Shown: one piece after another, positions 52,120 to 62,145 of the stretch
Position numbering within the stretch: position 1 is the stretch's first letter
How the letters are laid out: each line of letters begins with the position of its first letter
Assembly (NCBI GenBank): GCA_947502635.1
Contig: CANNAN010000001.1
Span: 1-64,000, forward strand
From: an uncultured Flavobacteriaceae bacterium
GTDB lineage: Bacteria; Bacteroidota; Bacteroidia; Flavobacteriales; Flavobacteriaceae
Reading direction: 5' to 3'
Length of the DNA stretch: 64,000 nucleotides
Notes under the pieces: model-generated
Databases searched by the model: none
Seen by the model: only the letters and a program-made list of their open reading frames with translations
Told to the model about the DNA's origin: nothing
Program-made: the position numbers and the translations under genes

Positions 52120-54093
52120 ATGAAAAGATCATGTGCTCTTTTGTTGACTGTTCTAATAACAGTTTTAATGTCTAATTTAACATATTCTCAAGATATTGAA
52201 CTGGCAAAACCGTCTCCAAAACAGATAAAATTTGCAGATTGGGAGGTTGGAGCATTTATCCATTTTGGTTTAAATGTATTTACAAATATGGAGCATGGCG
52301 ATGGTCAGCACTCACCGTCCATGTTTAATCCAACAAATTTAGATGCCGAGCAATGGGTGCTAACGGCAAAGGCTATGGGAGCCAAATATGCTTGTCTTAC
52401 CGTGAGACATGAAGGAGGCTTTTGTCTCTGGCCATCAAAAACTACAGATTATACCATTGCAAACAGCCCATACAAAAACGGTAAAGGAGATATCGCTAAA
52501 GAGTTTGTAGATGCCTGTAGAAAACATGGAATCGTTCCAGCTTTTTATCATACAGCGGCTTTTGATGCCAATGCTACATTAGGAAAATACGAGGGCAATT
52601 TAGAATTACCATTAAAATGGGGGTCTACTTGGAGTAAAGCTATGGGAGAGGCTCATAGAAAAGATCCAGATTTAAGAAAAAAATTAAAAAAGATTCAGGT
52701 AGAGCAAATGCGTGAGTTGCTTACTAATTATGGGCCAATAGGTTTTATGTGGTCAGACCATTGGGATGCAAAAGACCCTAATGGCGTTTGGCGTGCAGTG
52801 ACAGATTTAGCAGAAGAGCTTCAACCAGAGTTGGTATTTATGGGGCCAGATTCTTGGGTACCAGGTAATGAGACTGGGCATGTAGTATATCCTATGTGGA
52901 ATGCAGTGAATACAGTAGACGGAACTAAATACTCGCGACCATCAGCCAATGCCAATGATTTAACAACTAAAAATGATTACGGCCTGTTAGAAGGCGAAGT
53001 GAGAACAGGTCATCCATTAGGTAAATTTTGGCGCGTTAGAGAGTGTACAACCAATACAGGATTTAATTATGGAGGCTGGTTTTGGCATCCAGATTCTATT
53101 AAAAGAACAGCTCCTAAAAAACATTGGGAACATCTAGATTTATACTACAGAACAGTAGGTTTAGGAGCTAATGTAATCATCAATCTACCACCAGATAATA
53201 GAGGTTTGGTACCTGATGATATTGTTAAAGCCGCTGAAAAATTTGGTGACGCAATCAATGAACGATTCTCTAAACCTATAGCTGAATTAAAAACAGTTGC
53301 ATCAGGTGATATTGTAGAGTTATCTTGGAAAAAAACAAAAAAAATAAATACCATAGTAACTATGGAAAATATTGCTAACGGACAAAAAGTGATAAAATAT
53401 ACACTTGAAGCCTATGTTGACGGTAAGTGGCAAAAATTGGAACCAAGAAACAGGGTCATGGGTTTTAAACCTTACAGTAACAATCCAGGATACGAAACCA
53501 TAGGTCATAAAAAAATTGATAGAGTGAAACCGGTAGTCACTAATCGTATTCGCTTTAAATGTCTAGAATCTGTTGTTCAACCAGTAGAGATTAGAAGCTT
53601 GGCGGTTTTTAATTGCGACCCTATTACTAGAGATTTTGATTCTAGTTATCCTTATATAAGTGGTGTTGAAACAATCTATGAATCTGCACATGGTGGCGTA
53701 AGAAGAGATAAGAACTATAGAGGTAATAAAATATTTATTAACGGAAAGCATTTTAAACGTGGTTTAATGGTTTGTCCTGTTGGTAAAGAAAAGAAAGGAG
53801 TTGTAGAGTATGATTTAACACAATACCCTAAAGCTAAAGGATTAAAAGCGTCCATAGGTATTGAAGATATGATTGGGGATAGAGGTTCTGTTGTTTTTAT
53901 TGTAGAAGGCTATAAAAAAGATAAATGGGTTGAGTTATACAGGAGTAAGAGATTTACAGGTAAAGATGATGCAGTGGAGATAGATATAAAGTTCCCTCCA
54001 AATCTAAGCGAACTTCGTTTAACGACTACAGACGGAGGGGACAATGAAAATTCAGATCACTCTGTATGGGCCGATGCAATGTTCACGAAATAA
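52120..54093 (+). CDS. GH29 alpha-L-fucosidase with C-terminal NPCBM domain
   Basis: A 657-residue exported enzyme with a signal peptide (about 1-23). GH29 motifs: FADWEVGAFIHFGLNVFTNM (about 40-59), TVRHEGGFCLWPSKTTDYTI, and IGFMWSDHWDA with nucleophile Asp213. NVIINLPPDNRGLVPDD follows the barrel. After the catalytic and beta-sandwich parts, residues about 520-657 form an NPCBM carbohydrate-binding domain (KIFINGKHFKRGLMVCPVG; GDRGSVVFIVEGYKKDKW). It is a close paralogue of the next gene, which lacks the NPCBM, so they arose by tandem duplication. It is 24 nt downstream of another GH29. Confidence 0.9.
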   Translation: MKRSCALLLTVLITVLMSNLTYSQDIELAKPSPKQIKFADWEVGAFIHFGLNVFTNMEHGDGQHSPSMFNPTNLDAEQWVLTAKAMGAKYACLTVRHEGGFCLWPSKTTDYTIANSPYKNGKGDIAKEFVDACRKHGIVPAFYHTAAFDANATLGKYEGNLELPLKWGSTWSKAMGEAHRKDPDLRKKLKKIQVEQMRELLTNYGPIGFMWSDHWDAKDPNGVWRAVTDLAEELQPELVFMGPDSWVPGNETGHVVYPMWNAVNTVDGTKYSRPSANANDLTTKNDYGLLEGEVRTGHPLGKFWRVRECTTNTGFNYGGWFWHPDSIKRTAPKKHWEHLDLYYRTVGLGANVIINLPPDNRGLVPDDIVKAAEKFGDAINERFSKPIAELKTVASGDIVELSWKKTKKINTIVTMENIANGQKVIKYTLEAYVDGKWQKLEPRNRVMGFKPYSNNPGYETIGHKKIDRVKPVVTNRIRFKCLESVVQPVEIRSLAVFNCDPITRDFDSSYPYISGVETIYESAHGGVRRDKNYRGNKIFINGKHFKRGLMVCPVGKEKKGVVEYDLTQYPKAKGLKASIGIEDMIGDRGSVVFIVEGYKKDKWVELYRSKRFTGKDDAVEIDIKFPPNLSELRLTTTDGGDNENSDHSVWADAMFTK

Positions 54094-55643
54094 TGAAATT
54101 ATATAAAAAATATCTCAATATGATTAAATATAAAAATTTTATACTCATAATTGTTTTTGCTCTTTTATGCTTGGCTTGCAAAAAAGAAAAAAAACAACAA
54201 GAATTTCAGAATGAAACCTCAATATTGACTAAGCCAAGTAAAAAACAGATTGAATTTGCCGATTGGGAAGTTGGTGCTTTTTTTCACTTTGGTTTAAATG
54301 TATTTACAGGACAAGAACATGGCGATGGAAAAGAACCGCCTTCAAAATTTAATCCAACAGAATTAGATGCAGAACAATGGGTGTTAACAGCCAAATCAAT
54401 GGGAGCTAAATATGGGTGTTTAACGGTAAGACACGAAGGAGGGTTTTGCCTATGGCCATCTAAAACTACAGATTATACGATAGCTAGCAGTCCTTATAAA
54501 GATGGTAAGGGAGATATTGCTAAAGAATTTGTTGATGCCTGTAGAAAGCATGGATTAAAAGTTGGGTTTTATCATACTTCAAGTCATGATGCTTACACAG
54601 GTTTAAACTGGTATGATGGCCCTATAGGTTGGGGGCATAGTCGAGATTCTTTAATGACAATAGCATTTAAAGATAAAAAAAGGAAAGAAAAATACCGACA
54701 AATACAATTAGACCAAATGCGTGAGCTTCTAACTAATTACGGACAAATAGACTTTATGTGGTCTGATCATTGGGGAGCTCCTGGCAGTGAACATATTTGG
54801 AATCCTATTACAGATCTAGTGGCAGAACTTCAGCCCAATATGGTGTTTATGGGGCCAGAAACCTGGGTGCCAGGAAACGAATCAGGCCTTGTGGTGTATC
54901 CTATGTGGAATGCAGTTAATACAGTAGATGGGACTAAATATACACGTCCTGCACCTAATTCAAATGATAGCTCGGTTGAAAATGATTATGGTTTGCTTGA
55001 AAATGAGGTAAGAACTGGGTACCCATTAGGTAAATATTGGCGTGTAAGAGAGTGTACAACACATTGGGCATTTCATAGAGGAGGCTGGTTTTGGCATCCA
55101 GAGGTTACACTGCCCTTGCCCTTGTCTAAACATGTAGATTTATATTATAGAACGGTTGGATTAGGGGCTAATACCATAATAAACCTACCGCCAGATCATA
55201 GAGGGTTGGTTCCTGACACTATTGTTGTGGCTGCTGAAAGGTTTGGAAATGAAATTAAAAAGCGTTTTTCTAACCCGATAGCAGAATTAAGTGATATTGA
55301 AAAGGGGGATGTTGTTGAGCTTAGTTGGGATGAACCAAAAGAAATTAACACGGTTGTTTTAATGGAAAACATTGCTAACGGACAACGTGTAGCAAAATAC
55401 ATTCTGGAAGCTTTTGTAGATGGTAAATGGCAAGCGTTAAAAGCAGTTAATTATTTTCCGATAGCTAAGAAACCTTATAATAGAAACCCTGGCTACGAGA
55501 CTATTGGTCATAAAAAGATTGATCGTGTAGAACCAGTGAAGACTAATAAAGTTAGATTTAAATGTTTAAAATCTGTAGAAGGCTTAACAGAATTACGAAA
55601 AATTCAGGTTTTCAATTGTGAACCATATGATAAATTAAGGTAA
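54093..55643 (+). CDS. GH29 alpha-L-fucosidase, tandem paralogue without NPCBM
   Basis: A 516-residue lipoprotein (lipobox LLCLAC). Start ATG 54093 shares its first base with the previous stop codon (TAATG), giving coupling; ATG 54120 is an equally good signal-peptide start, and ATG 54066 upstream is less likely. Catalytic barrel: FADWEVGAFFHFGLNVFTGQ, TVRHEGGFCLWPSKTTDYTI, and IDFMWSDHWGA with Asp225. It parallels the preceding enzyme throughout (both share ANGQ, NPGYETIGHKKIDRV), but stops after the beta-sandwich. The two probably differ in linkage or in retention on the polymer. Confidence 0.9.
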   Translation: MKLYKKYLNMIKYKNFILIIVFALLCLACKKEKKQQEFQNETSILTKPSKKQIEFADWEVGAFFHFGLNVFTGQEHGDGKEPPSKFNPTELDAEQWVLTAKSMGAKYGCLTVRHEGGFCLWPSKTTDYTIASSPYKDGKGDIAKEFVDACRKHGLKVGFYHTSSHDAYTGLNWYDGPIGWGHSRDSLMTIAFKDKKRKEKYRQIQLDQMRELLTNYGQIDFMWSDHWGAPGSEHIWNPITDLVAELQPNMVFMGPETWVPGNESGLVVYPMWNAVNTVDGTKYTRPAPNSNDSSVENDYGLLENEVRTGYPLGKYWRVRECTTHWAFHRGGWFWHPEVTLPLPLSKHVDLYYRTVGLGANTIINLPPDHRGLVPDTIVVAAERFGNEIKKRFSNPIAELSDIEKGDVVELSWDEPKEINTVVLMENIANGQRVAKYILEAFVDGKWQALKAVNYFPIAKKPYNRNPGYETIGHKKIDRVEPVKTNKVRFKCLKSVEGLTELRKIQVFNCEPYDKLR

Positions 55644-55680
55644 TCGCAGAATTTGCCTAAAAGAAATTTTAAAATATAAA

Positions 55681-57888
55681 ATGATAAACAAAAAATTAGC
55701 ATTAGTATTTATTAGTTTAATCACAATTTCTACTGTGTTTTCTCAGAGTAACTCTAAGCATGTTGAAATTAAAATTAATAAGCTCATTGCTAAAATGACT
55801 TTAGAGGAAAAAGTACATCAATTGGCAACTCAATATCCAAATGCTAATATGAGATTGGGAATTCCCAATATAAGTGCTAATGAGTGTTTACATGGGATTA
55901 AGATGAATCATGCAACCGTCTTTCCTCAGGCCATAGCTATGGCAAGTACATGGGATTTGGATTTAATAGAACGTATGGGACATACTGTAGCCAAAGAATC
56001 TCGTGCCTTTGGTATTCATCAGTGTTATACACCTATGTTAGCAGTAGTTCGTGACATTCGCTGGGGTAGGACAGAGGAAAGCTATGGAGAAGACCCTTAT
56101 TTGGTTGGAAAAATTGGTAGTTCTTATATTAAGGGACTTCAAGGGATGGGAGACAAACGTTTTGATAAAGACCATATTTTAGCAACAGCAAAACATTTTG
56201 TGGCAGATGGGGAACCTATGGCAGGAGATAATGGAGCAGCTCATGATGTATCAGACTACACGTTGCATAATGTGCATTTATATCCGTTTCGTTTGGCAAT
56301 AAAAGAAGCTAAAGTAGGCGCTATTATGCCTGCGCATCATGTGTTAAATGGTATGCCATGTCATGCAAATAGTGAAATACTTAATGATATTTTAAGAGAT
56401 CAATGGGGATGGGATGGATTAATTGTTTCAGATAATGGTGATTTACGATCTTTAAAACGGGTATTTAGTTATGTTCCAGATTGGAATCATGCCGCAAATG
56501 AAGGGTTAAAAGTTGGCATTCATCAAGAACTCGCTTTATTTCAAGGCTGGAGTGAGCAACGTATGTATGGAGATAATTTAATAGAGGCGGTTGAGAAAGG
56601 AATCGTTTCAGAAGACCTATTAAACAATGCCGTAGCACATGTATTAAAGACTAAGTTTGAGCTAGGGCTTTTTGATGCCGATGTAACTTTAGATGATCGT
56701 TTTGATGTCATAAAACATCCAGACAATGGTGAACCTAAAAAAGTATCACAATATGATGCCGAAATGTTCAAAAAAGCATTGTACGTAGGACTTGCAAAAG
56801 ATAACTGGAAAGAAATTGTTTCAAACCAAAAACATAACGATCTTGCTTTAGAAGTAGCGCATAAGGGCATTGTTCTTTTGAAAAATGAGGATAATTTACT
56901 GCCATTGTCAAAAAAGAAAAGCAAAAAGATAGCAGTAGTAGGACCTAACGGAAATGCGATGCGTTTAGGGGGTTACTCACCAGACATTCCTAAATATTAT
57001 ATTTCAATTGTAGATGGAATAAAATCTTATGTTGACAAAGATGCAGAAGTAACATTTGCAGAAGGTTGTGATTTTACACCCTCAATAGAAAATATTCCTA
57101 AGGCTGTAGAGTTGGCTAAAAAATCAGATATTACCATTGTAGCCATTGGAGGATCTGAAGAAACCTGTCGTGAAAATCAAGATCGCGATGAATTAGGATT
57201 ACCAGGGCCTCAACAAAAACTAGTAGAAGCCATTCATGCCACAGGAAAACCATATATTGTGGTTTTATTAAATGGTCGTCCACTTTCTATTGAGTGGATA
57301 GCAGAGCACTCTAAAGCGATTATTGAAGGCTGGTACTTAGGCCAAGAAACAGGAAAAGCCATAGCTAATGTGCTTTTTGGAGAAGTTAATCCTAGTGGGA
57401 AATTACCAATTTCATTTCCAAGAAATGTGGGACAAGTACCCTTATTTTACAATAAACTACAAACGGGGCGCCCAAGAGACATTTATAATTCAAACCCAGA
57501 GCCCTTATTCCCATTTGGATATGGGTTGAGTTATACAACTTTTGAAATAGGAGCGCCTAAATTAAAAAAAAGCACTATTTCTATAGATGGAAATACGTCT
57601 GTGTCACTATATGTTAAAAACACAGGTAAATATGAAGGGGAAGAAGTGATACAGCTTTATGTACACGATAAAATTTCAAAAAGAGCCAGACCACTTAAAG
57701 AATTAAAAGGTTTTAAAAGAGTTAAGTTAAAACCAGGAGAAACAAGCGAAGTAAGTATTGAAATAGGAACACAACAATTAGAATATTGGATTGATGGAGG
57801 TTGGAAAATAGAACCAGGTGAATTTGAAATAATGATTGGAACAAACTCTAGAGATTTACAGACATGTAAACTAATTGTTGAACAATAG
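55681..57888 (+). CDS. GH3 beta-glycosidase (glucosidase/xylosidase type)
   Basis: A 735-residue exported enzyme with a signal peptide (about 1-22). The barrel domain shows NECLHGIKMNHATVFPQAIA, RWGRTEESYGEDPYLVG and the nucleophile strand GLIVSDNGDL with Asp251. The alpha/beta sandwich (KIAVVGPNGNAMRLGGYSPD, about 418-437; GGSEETCRENQDRDELGLPG) and a fibronectin-III-like C-terminal domain (VSLYVKNTGKYEGEEVIQLY) follow. It removes terminal beta-linked glucose, xylose or similar residues in the periplasm. It is part of the PUL operon, 37 nt after GH29. Confidence 0.93.
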   Translation: MINKKLALVFISLITISTVFSQSNSKHVEIKINKLIAKMTLEEKVHQLATQYPNANMRLGIPNISANECLHGIKMNHATVFPQAIAMASTWDLDLIERMGHTVAKESRAFGIHQCYTPMLAVVRDIRWGRTEESYGEDPYLVGKIGSSYIKGLQGMGDKRFDKDHILATAKHFVADGEPMAGDNGAAHDVSDYTLHNVHLYPFRLAIKEAKVGAIMPAHHVLNGMPCHANSEILNDILRDQWGWDGLIVSDNGDLRSLKRVFSYVPDWNHAANEGLKVGIHQELALFQGWSEQRMYGDNLIEAVEKGIVSEDLLNNAVAHVLKTKFELGLFDADVTLDDRFDVIKHPDNGEPKKVSQYDAEMFKKALYVGLAKDNWKEIVSNQKHNDLALEVAHKGIVLLKNEDNLLPLSKKKSKKIAVVGPNGNAMRLGGYSPDIPKYYISIVDGIKSYVDKDAEVTFAEGCDFTPSIENIPKAVELAKKSDITIVAIGGSEETCRENQDRDELGLPGPQQKLVEAIHATGKPYIVVLLNGRPLSIEWIAEHSKAIIEGWYLGQETGKAIANVLFGEVNPSGKLPISFPRNVGQVPLFYNKLQTGRPRDIYNSNPEPLFPFGYGLSYTTFEIGAPKLKKSTISIDGNTSVSLYVKNTGKYEGEEVIQLYVHDKISKRARPLKELKGFKRVKLKPGETSEVSIEIGTQQLEYWIDGGWKIEPGEFEIMIGTNSRDLQTCKLIVEQ

Positions 57889-57919
57889 AAAAAGTAAGGC
57901 TGGTAAAAAGCAATCAATA

Positions 57920-59842
57920 ATGAATAAATTGAAATGTATAGTTAGTCTCATAGTCGTGGTTTTAAGTCTATATTCTTGTACTATAAGAAAAGAAGAAGTA
58001 ACTGTAAAATCACCCAATGGCAATATAGCAGTTAAATTTCAGCTTTTTAATGGCAAGCCTACAGTGTCGTTGTTTAAAAATGGCATTCAAATATTAAAGC
58101 CTTCCTCGGTAGGCCTTAAATTGAAAGAAGCGCAAGAGTCTCTTTTTTCAATAGATAGTATTTCTTCTAATGGTTCGAATACCACTTGGGAGCCTGTTTG
58201 GGACAAAAACTCAAAAATAGTTGATACTCACAACGAAATTACATATTGGTTAAAAGGGGATAATGGGTTTGTTTTGGGTGTTGTTTTAAAAATTTATAAT
58301 GATGCATTGGCCATACGTTATGAAATTCCAGAACAAAAAGGATTTAAAAAGTTTACCATAGAAGAAGATTTAACATCTTTTGTGTTTACTCAAGATCATA
58401 CCTTTTGGTCTGCGAATGGAGAACGACATAATCTAGGGCCTTTGCCGTTGAGCCAATATCCTGAAAAAACCAAATACACCCCAACAGTATTGAAATTGGA
58501 TGATAATTGCTATGCATCAATTTTAGAGGCAGCAATTTATGATTTTGCCAATTTTAATTTAGCAAAAGGTAAAGATGCTTTGAGTCTTAAATGTGTTATG
58601 AACAAATCCATAGGAGTAACTCCTGCTAAAACATCATGGCGTGTTGTTCTATTAGGGGGCAAACCGGGCGATTTAGTTGAATCTAATACCTTGGTAAATC
58701 TTAATCCGCCATGTGCTATCAAAGATCCATCATGGATAAAACCAGGCAAGGCAGTTTGGGATTGGAGAGTTTGGGGTTACAAAACAAAAGATAATTTTAC
58801 ATACGGCTTAGATACTAAATCTCATAAGCGTTTAACAGACTTTGCGGCAGATAATAATATCAAATATTTACTAATGGACGCCGATTGGTACGGACCAGAA
58901 TTCTCTCCTGATGCTAACCCAACAACAGCTAATAATAAAATAGATATAGAAGAAAATATGGTGTATGCCAAAAGCAAAGGTATAGGCATTATTCTGTATC
59001 TAAATGATGTCGGGGCTAAGAAATTTGGTTTAGAACGTATCTTAAAGCAGTTCAGTGATTGGGGGGCTTCTGGAATTAAGTATGGATTTATGACTACCAA
59101 AGGCCAGGACAAGGTTACTTATACCAGAAAAGTGGTAGAATTATGTGCCAAATATAAGTTAACAGTAAACTTTCATGATGGCCCATTGCCACCAAGTGGA
59201 GACCGAAGAACATGGCCTAATTTAGTAACCCGAGAGTATGGGCACTCTCAAGCAGATGCAAAACGATCGTACTATCCAGAGACAGTAGTCAATCAAGTAT
59301 TTATTAACATGATAACAGGGCCGTTAGATATGTGCAATGGTTGGTTTGGTTTCGAAAATGCAGAATCCCGAGTTCGGGTATTTGAAAAAATACCAGGAAC
59401 AGTGGCTGCTGAGGTCGCAAAACTAGCTGTTTTGTTTAGTGGTATTCACATCATGCCCGACTCGCCCGAAGAATATAATGGAAAGTCTGATGTATTTGAT
59501 TTTGTAAAGACCTTACCAGATACTTTTGATGAGTTGAAAATTATTGATGGCAAAATAGATGAATTTGTTACCGTGGGCAGACGAAAAGGGGATAACTGGT
59601 ATATTGGTTCGCTTACCAATAGAGACTCGAGAGCATTAACTATTAAATTATCCTTTTTAAAAGAAGGTGTTAAGTATAAAGCAACACTTTATGAAGATGC
59701 CCCAGATAGTCATTTTTTAAATAATCAAGAATCTTATAAAATAACTCGGAAAACTGTAGAAAAAGGAGATGTTTTAAATGTGAAACTTGCACCAGGCGGT
59801 GGAAATGCGATACGGTTGGTAAAGCAATATAAAAGGCTATAA
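57920..59842 (+). CDS. GH97 glycoside hydrolase, second copy
   Basis: A 640-residue lipoprotein (LYSC lipobox near residue 20). ATG 57920 gives a proper lipoprotein signal; the upstream ATG 57875 would overlap GH3 and add 15 polar residues. It has the same three-domain layout as the GH97 at 46062, with WIKPGKAVWDWRVWGYKTKD, LLMDADWYGPEFSPDANPTT and GIKYGFMTTKGQDK, again with Gly in place of the retaining nucleophile Asp. The substrate loop differs (NFHDGPLPPSGDRRTWPNLV), so it probably cleaves a different alpha-linkage. Confidence 0.9.
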   Translation: MNKLKCIVSLIVVVLSLYSCTIRKEEVTVKSPNGNIAVKFQLFNGKPTVSLFKNGIQILKPSSVGLKLKEAQESLFSIDSISSNGSNTTWEPVWDKNSKIVDTHNEITYWLKGDNGFVLGVVLKIYNDALAIRYEIPEQKGFKKFTIEEDLTSFVFTQDHTFWSANGERHNLGPLPLSQYPEKTKYTPTVLKLDDNCYASILEAAIYDFANFNLAKGKDALSLKCVMNKSIGVTPAKTSWRVVLLGGKPGDLVESNTLVNLNPPCAIKDPSWIKPGKAVWDWRVWGYKTKDNFTYGLDTKSHKRLTDFAADNNIKYLLMDADWYGPEFSPDANPTTANNKIDIEENMVYAKSKGIGIILYLNDVGAKKFGLERILKQFSDWGASGIKYGFMTTKGQDKVTYTRKVVELCAKYKLTVNFHDGPLPPSGDRRTWPNLVTREYGHSQADAKRSYYPETVVNQVFINMITGPLDMCNGWFGFENAESRVRVFEKIPGTVAAEVAKLAVLFSGIHIMPDSPEEYNGKSDVFDFVKTLPDTFDELKIIDGKIDEFVTVGRRKGDNWYIGSLTNRDSRALTIKLSFLKEGVKYKATLYEDAPDSHFLNNQESYKITRKTVEKGDVLNVKLAPGGGNAIRLVKQYKRL

Positions 59843-59867
59843 ATTACTGGAGAATTAGTGAAATAAT

Positions 59868-61397
59868 ATGAAAAAAATAATACTTATAATAACAATAGTT
59901 TTTATCGCATCGTGTAAAAAACCTTCTAAAGAGGAAACGCAAAAAAAACAGCCAGTAACTTTTGAGCCTACTATTGAATCTCTTCAACAATATCAATGTC
60001 CAGAATGGTTTCGAGATGCTAAGTTTGGTATTTATATGCATTGGGGGGCTTATTCCGTTGCAGAGCAAGGCGAATGGTATGCCAGAAGGTTGTATGAAGA
60101 AGATAGGCCAGAGTATGAACATCACTTAAAAACATACGGGCATCCCTCAGAGTTTGGATACAAAGATTTTATACCCATGTGGAAAGCAGAAAATTTTGAT
60201 CCAGATAAATTAGTGGCATTATTTAAGAAAGCAGGCGCTAAATATTTCACTCCATGTGCGGTACATCATGATAATTTCGATTTATGGAATTCTAAACATC
60301 ACAAGTGGAATGCTGTAAATATGGGACCAAAGAAAGATTTAATTGGGATGTGGCGGGAAGCTACATTAAGAGCAGGCTTGCGTTTTGGTGTTACCACACA
60401 TTTATCAAGAAGTTACAGCTGGTTAAATACAGCTAATGGAGCCGATTCTAAAGGTCCGCTGAAAGGTGTGCCTTATGATGGCGCACAAGGTGAAGGCAAA
60501 GGGCTTTATCCGCCCAAGCATGATGATATGCATGCCCGAGCACCATTTAACGCACCAAAAGCATGGAGGGATTTGTGGGCTAACAGGCTTAAAGACTTAA
60601 TAGATAATTACAATCCAGACTTGCTTTATTTTGACTGTGCCGTACCTTTTAGAGGAGACGATGAAGGAAAAATAGGTATGGATGTTATCAGTCACTTATA
60701 TAACCATAGCACAGAAATTCATAATGGTAAAAATGAAGCAGTAATGACTATTAAGGACCGTCCTTGGCAAGGGTTGTACGCCGATGGTATAGCCACCCTC
60801 GATTTTGAAAGAGGAAAAGCGAACTATATATTGAGTGAGCCATGGCAAACAGATGACTCCATGGGGCCATGGGGATACAATGTAAACAGACCATATACAA
60901 CTAGTGCGACTTTAATTGATAAATTAATTGATATTGTTAGTAAAAATGGTAACATGTTACTTAATGTGCCAATAAAAGCAGATGGAACGTTAGATGATAC
61001 CGCAACATCTATTTTAGAAGATATGGGAGCATGGTTAGCTGTAAACGGTGAAGGTATTTATGGAACAAGACCTTGGTATATCTACGGAGAAGGGCCTACG
61101 CACCATATGCCGCATTTTACACAAAAATCTCCCTATGGTAAAAAGGATATTAGGTTCACCAAAAAAGGAAATTACCTGTATGCTTTTGTTTTAGATTGGC
61201 CTGGTGAAAATACAGAAGTACTTATTGAAATGATAACAAAATTAAATACCAGGGTTGGTGAAATTAAATCTATAGAACTGTTGGGGTATAATGGTGAAAT
61301 TCAATGGAAATCTGGGCCTGATGGCTTGGTAATAAAGACACCAGACCAAAAACCAAATGATTTCGCATATACGTTTAAAATAGAATTGAAGGAGTAG
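59868..61397 (+). CDS. GH29 alpha-L-fucosidase, fourth copy
   Basis: A 509-residue lipoprotein (lipobox FIASC at residue 16). GH29 motifs: WFRDAKFGIYMHWGAYSVAE (about 45-64), EFGYKDFIPMWKAENFDPDK, AVHHDNFDLWNSKHHKWNAV, and the nucleophile strand NPDLLYFDCAVPFRGDDEGK with Asp256. GNMLLNVPIKADG closes the barrel, followed by a short C-terminal sandwich. It resembles the GH29 at 50095 far more than the tandem pair at 52120/54093, so two GH29 subtypes are represented. It lies 25 nt after GH97. Confidence 0.9.
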   Translation: MKKIILIITIVFIASCKKPSKEETQKKQPVTFEPTIESLQQYQCPEWFRDAKFGIYMHWGAYSVAEQGEWYARRLYEEDRPEYEHHLKTYGHPSEFGYKDFIPMWKAENFDPDKLVALFKKAGAKYFTPCAVHHDNFDLWNSKHHKWNAVNMGPKKDLIGMWREATLRAGLRFGVTTHLSRSYSWLNTANGADSKGPLKGVPYDGAQGEGKGLYPPKHDDMHARAPFNAPKAWRDLWANRLKDLIDNYNPDLLYFDCAVPFRGDDEGKIGMDVISHLYNHSTEIHNGKNEAVMTIKDRPWQGLYADGIATLDFERGKANYILSEPWQTDDSMGPWGYNVNRPYTTSATLIDKLIDIVSKNGNMLLNVPIKADGTLDDTATSILEDMGAWLAVNGEGIYGTRPWYIYGEGPTHHMPHFTQKSPYGKKDIRFTKKGNYLYAFVLDWPGENTEVLIEMITKLNTRVGEIKSIELLGYNGEIQWKSGPDGLVIKTPDQKPNDFAYTFKIELKE

Positions 61398-61448
61398 TAA
61401 TATGTCTGTAACAGCACCACGTTAGAAATAAATTTAAATTATAGAGAA

Positions 61449-62045
61449 ATGAAAATTAAAGACCTAGTTTCAATAATTTTAAGAATCATTGGGTTAGTTG
61501 CATTTTGGAAATCAATCCAAGCTTTTGGTTCAATGTTAAGTGGTATTGGAGTATTGATTTCAATGTTTTTAAATAATCATCATGTGAATAATTCATTTAT
61601 GATTATTATAGGAACGGCTATGGTTTTGAATTTTATATTACCCTTAGCTGTTGCTATTATATTCATATTTCGGACTGAAAGAGTGTTGTCAATAATTAAG
61701 ATTAAAGAACAAGATCAGATTTACTTAAATCTTGACAAACATTTACTTTATCATATAGTAATGATTGTATTTGGGTTTATGATTATTATGCATGGATCTG
61801 GGAATTTTCTTGAGTTTAATCTCAAGACTGACACCAAAACTGAATATATTACAAAAAACATTTCGAATAAAAATCAATCGCCGAATATTTCAAAAGAGGA
61901 AAAGGTTTTTGTGACACACTCAAAGAGTAAGAATATAAACTATTTTGCTTTGATTGAGATTGTTTTTGGAGTTGTTTTATTGACTAAAGCTGCTGATATA
62001 TCTAAGAAAATCGAGAATAATTTTACTTCAAAAAGAACGAATTAA
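61449..62045 (+). CDS. four-helix membrane protein of unknown function in the PUL
   Basis: A 198-residue integral membrane protein with hydrophobic segments at about 6-40 (one or two helices), 51-75, 97-120 and 165-185, separated by short polar loops, including a Lys/Thr/Asn-rich stretch at about 127-155. I recognise no family and no sugar-transporter signature. It lies 51 nt after GH29 and 100 nt before GH43, in the same direction, but its unusual nature for a PUL suggests either a permease-like helper or a passenger gene. Confidence 0.6.
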   Translation: MKIKDLVSIILRIIGLVAFWKSIQAFGSMLSGIGVLISMFLNNHHVNNSFMIIIGTAMVLNFILPLAVAIIFIFRTERVLSIIKIKEQDQIYLNLDKHLLYHIVMIVFGFMIIMHGSGNFLEFNLKTDTKTEYITKNISNKNQSPNISKEEKVFVTHSKSKNINYFALIEIVFGVVLLTKAADISKKIENNFTSKRTN

Positions 62046-62145
62046 ATTAATAATTAAAACTATAAGAACAGGTATAAGTAATGGTAGTAATATGTACAAG
62101 GGATTTGTCACTAATCATATAATTTACCTTTAGCTCATTAAAAAT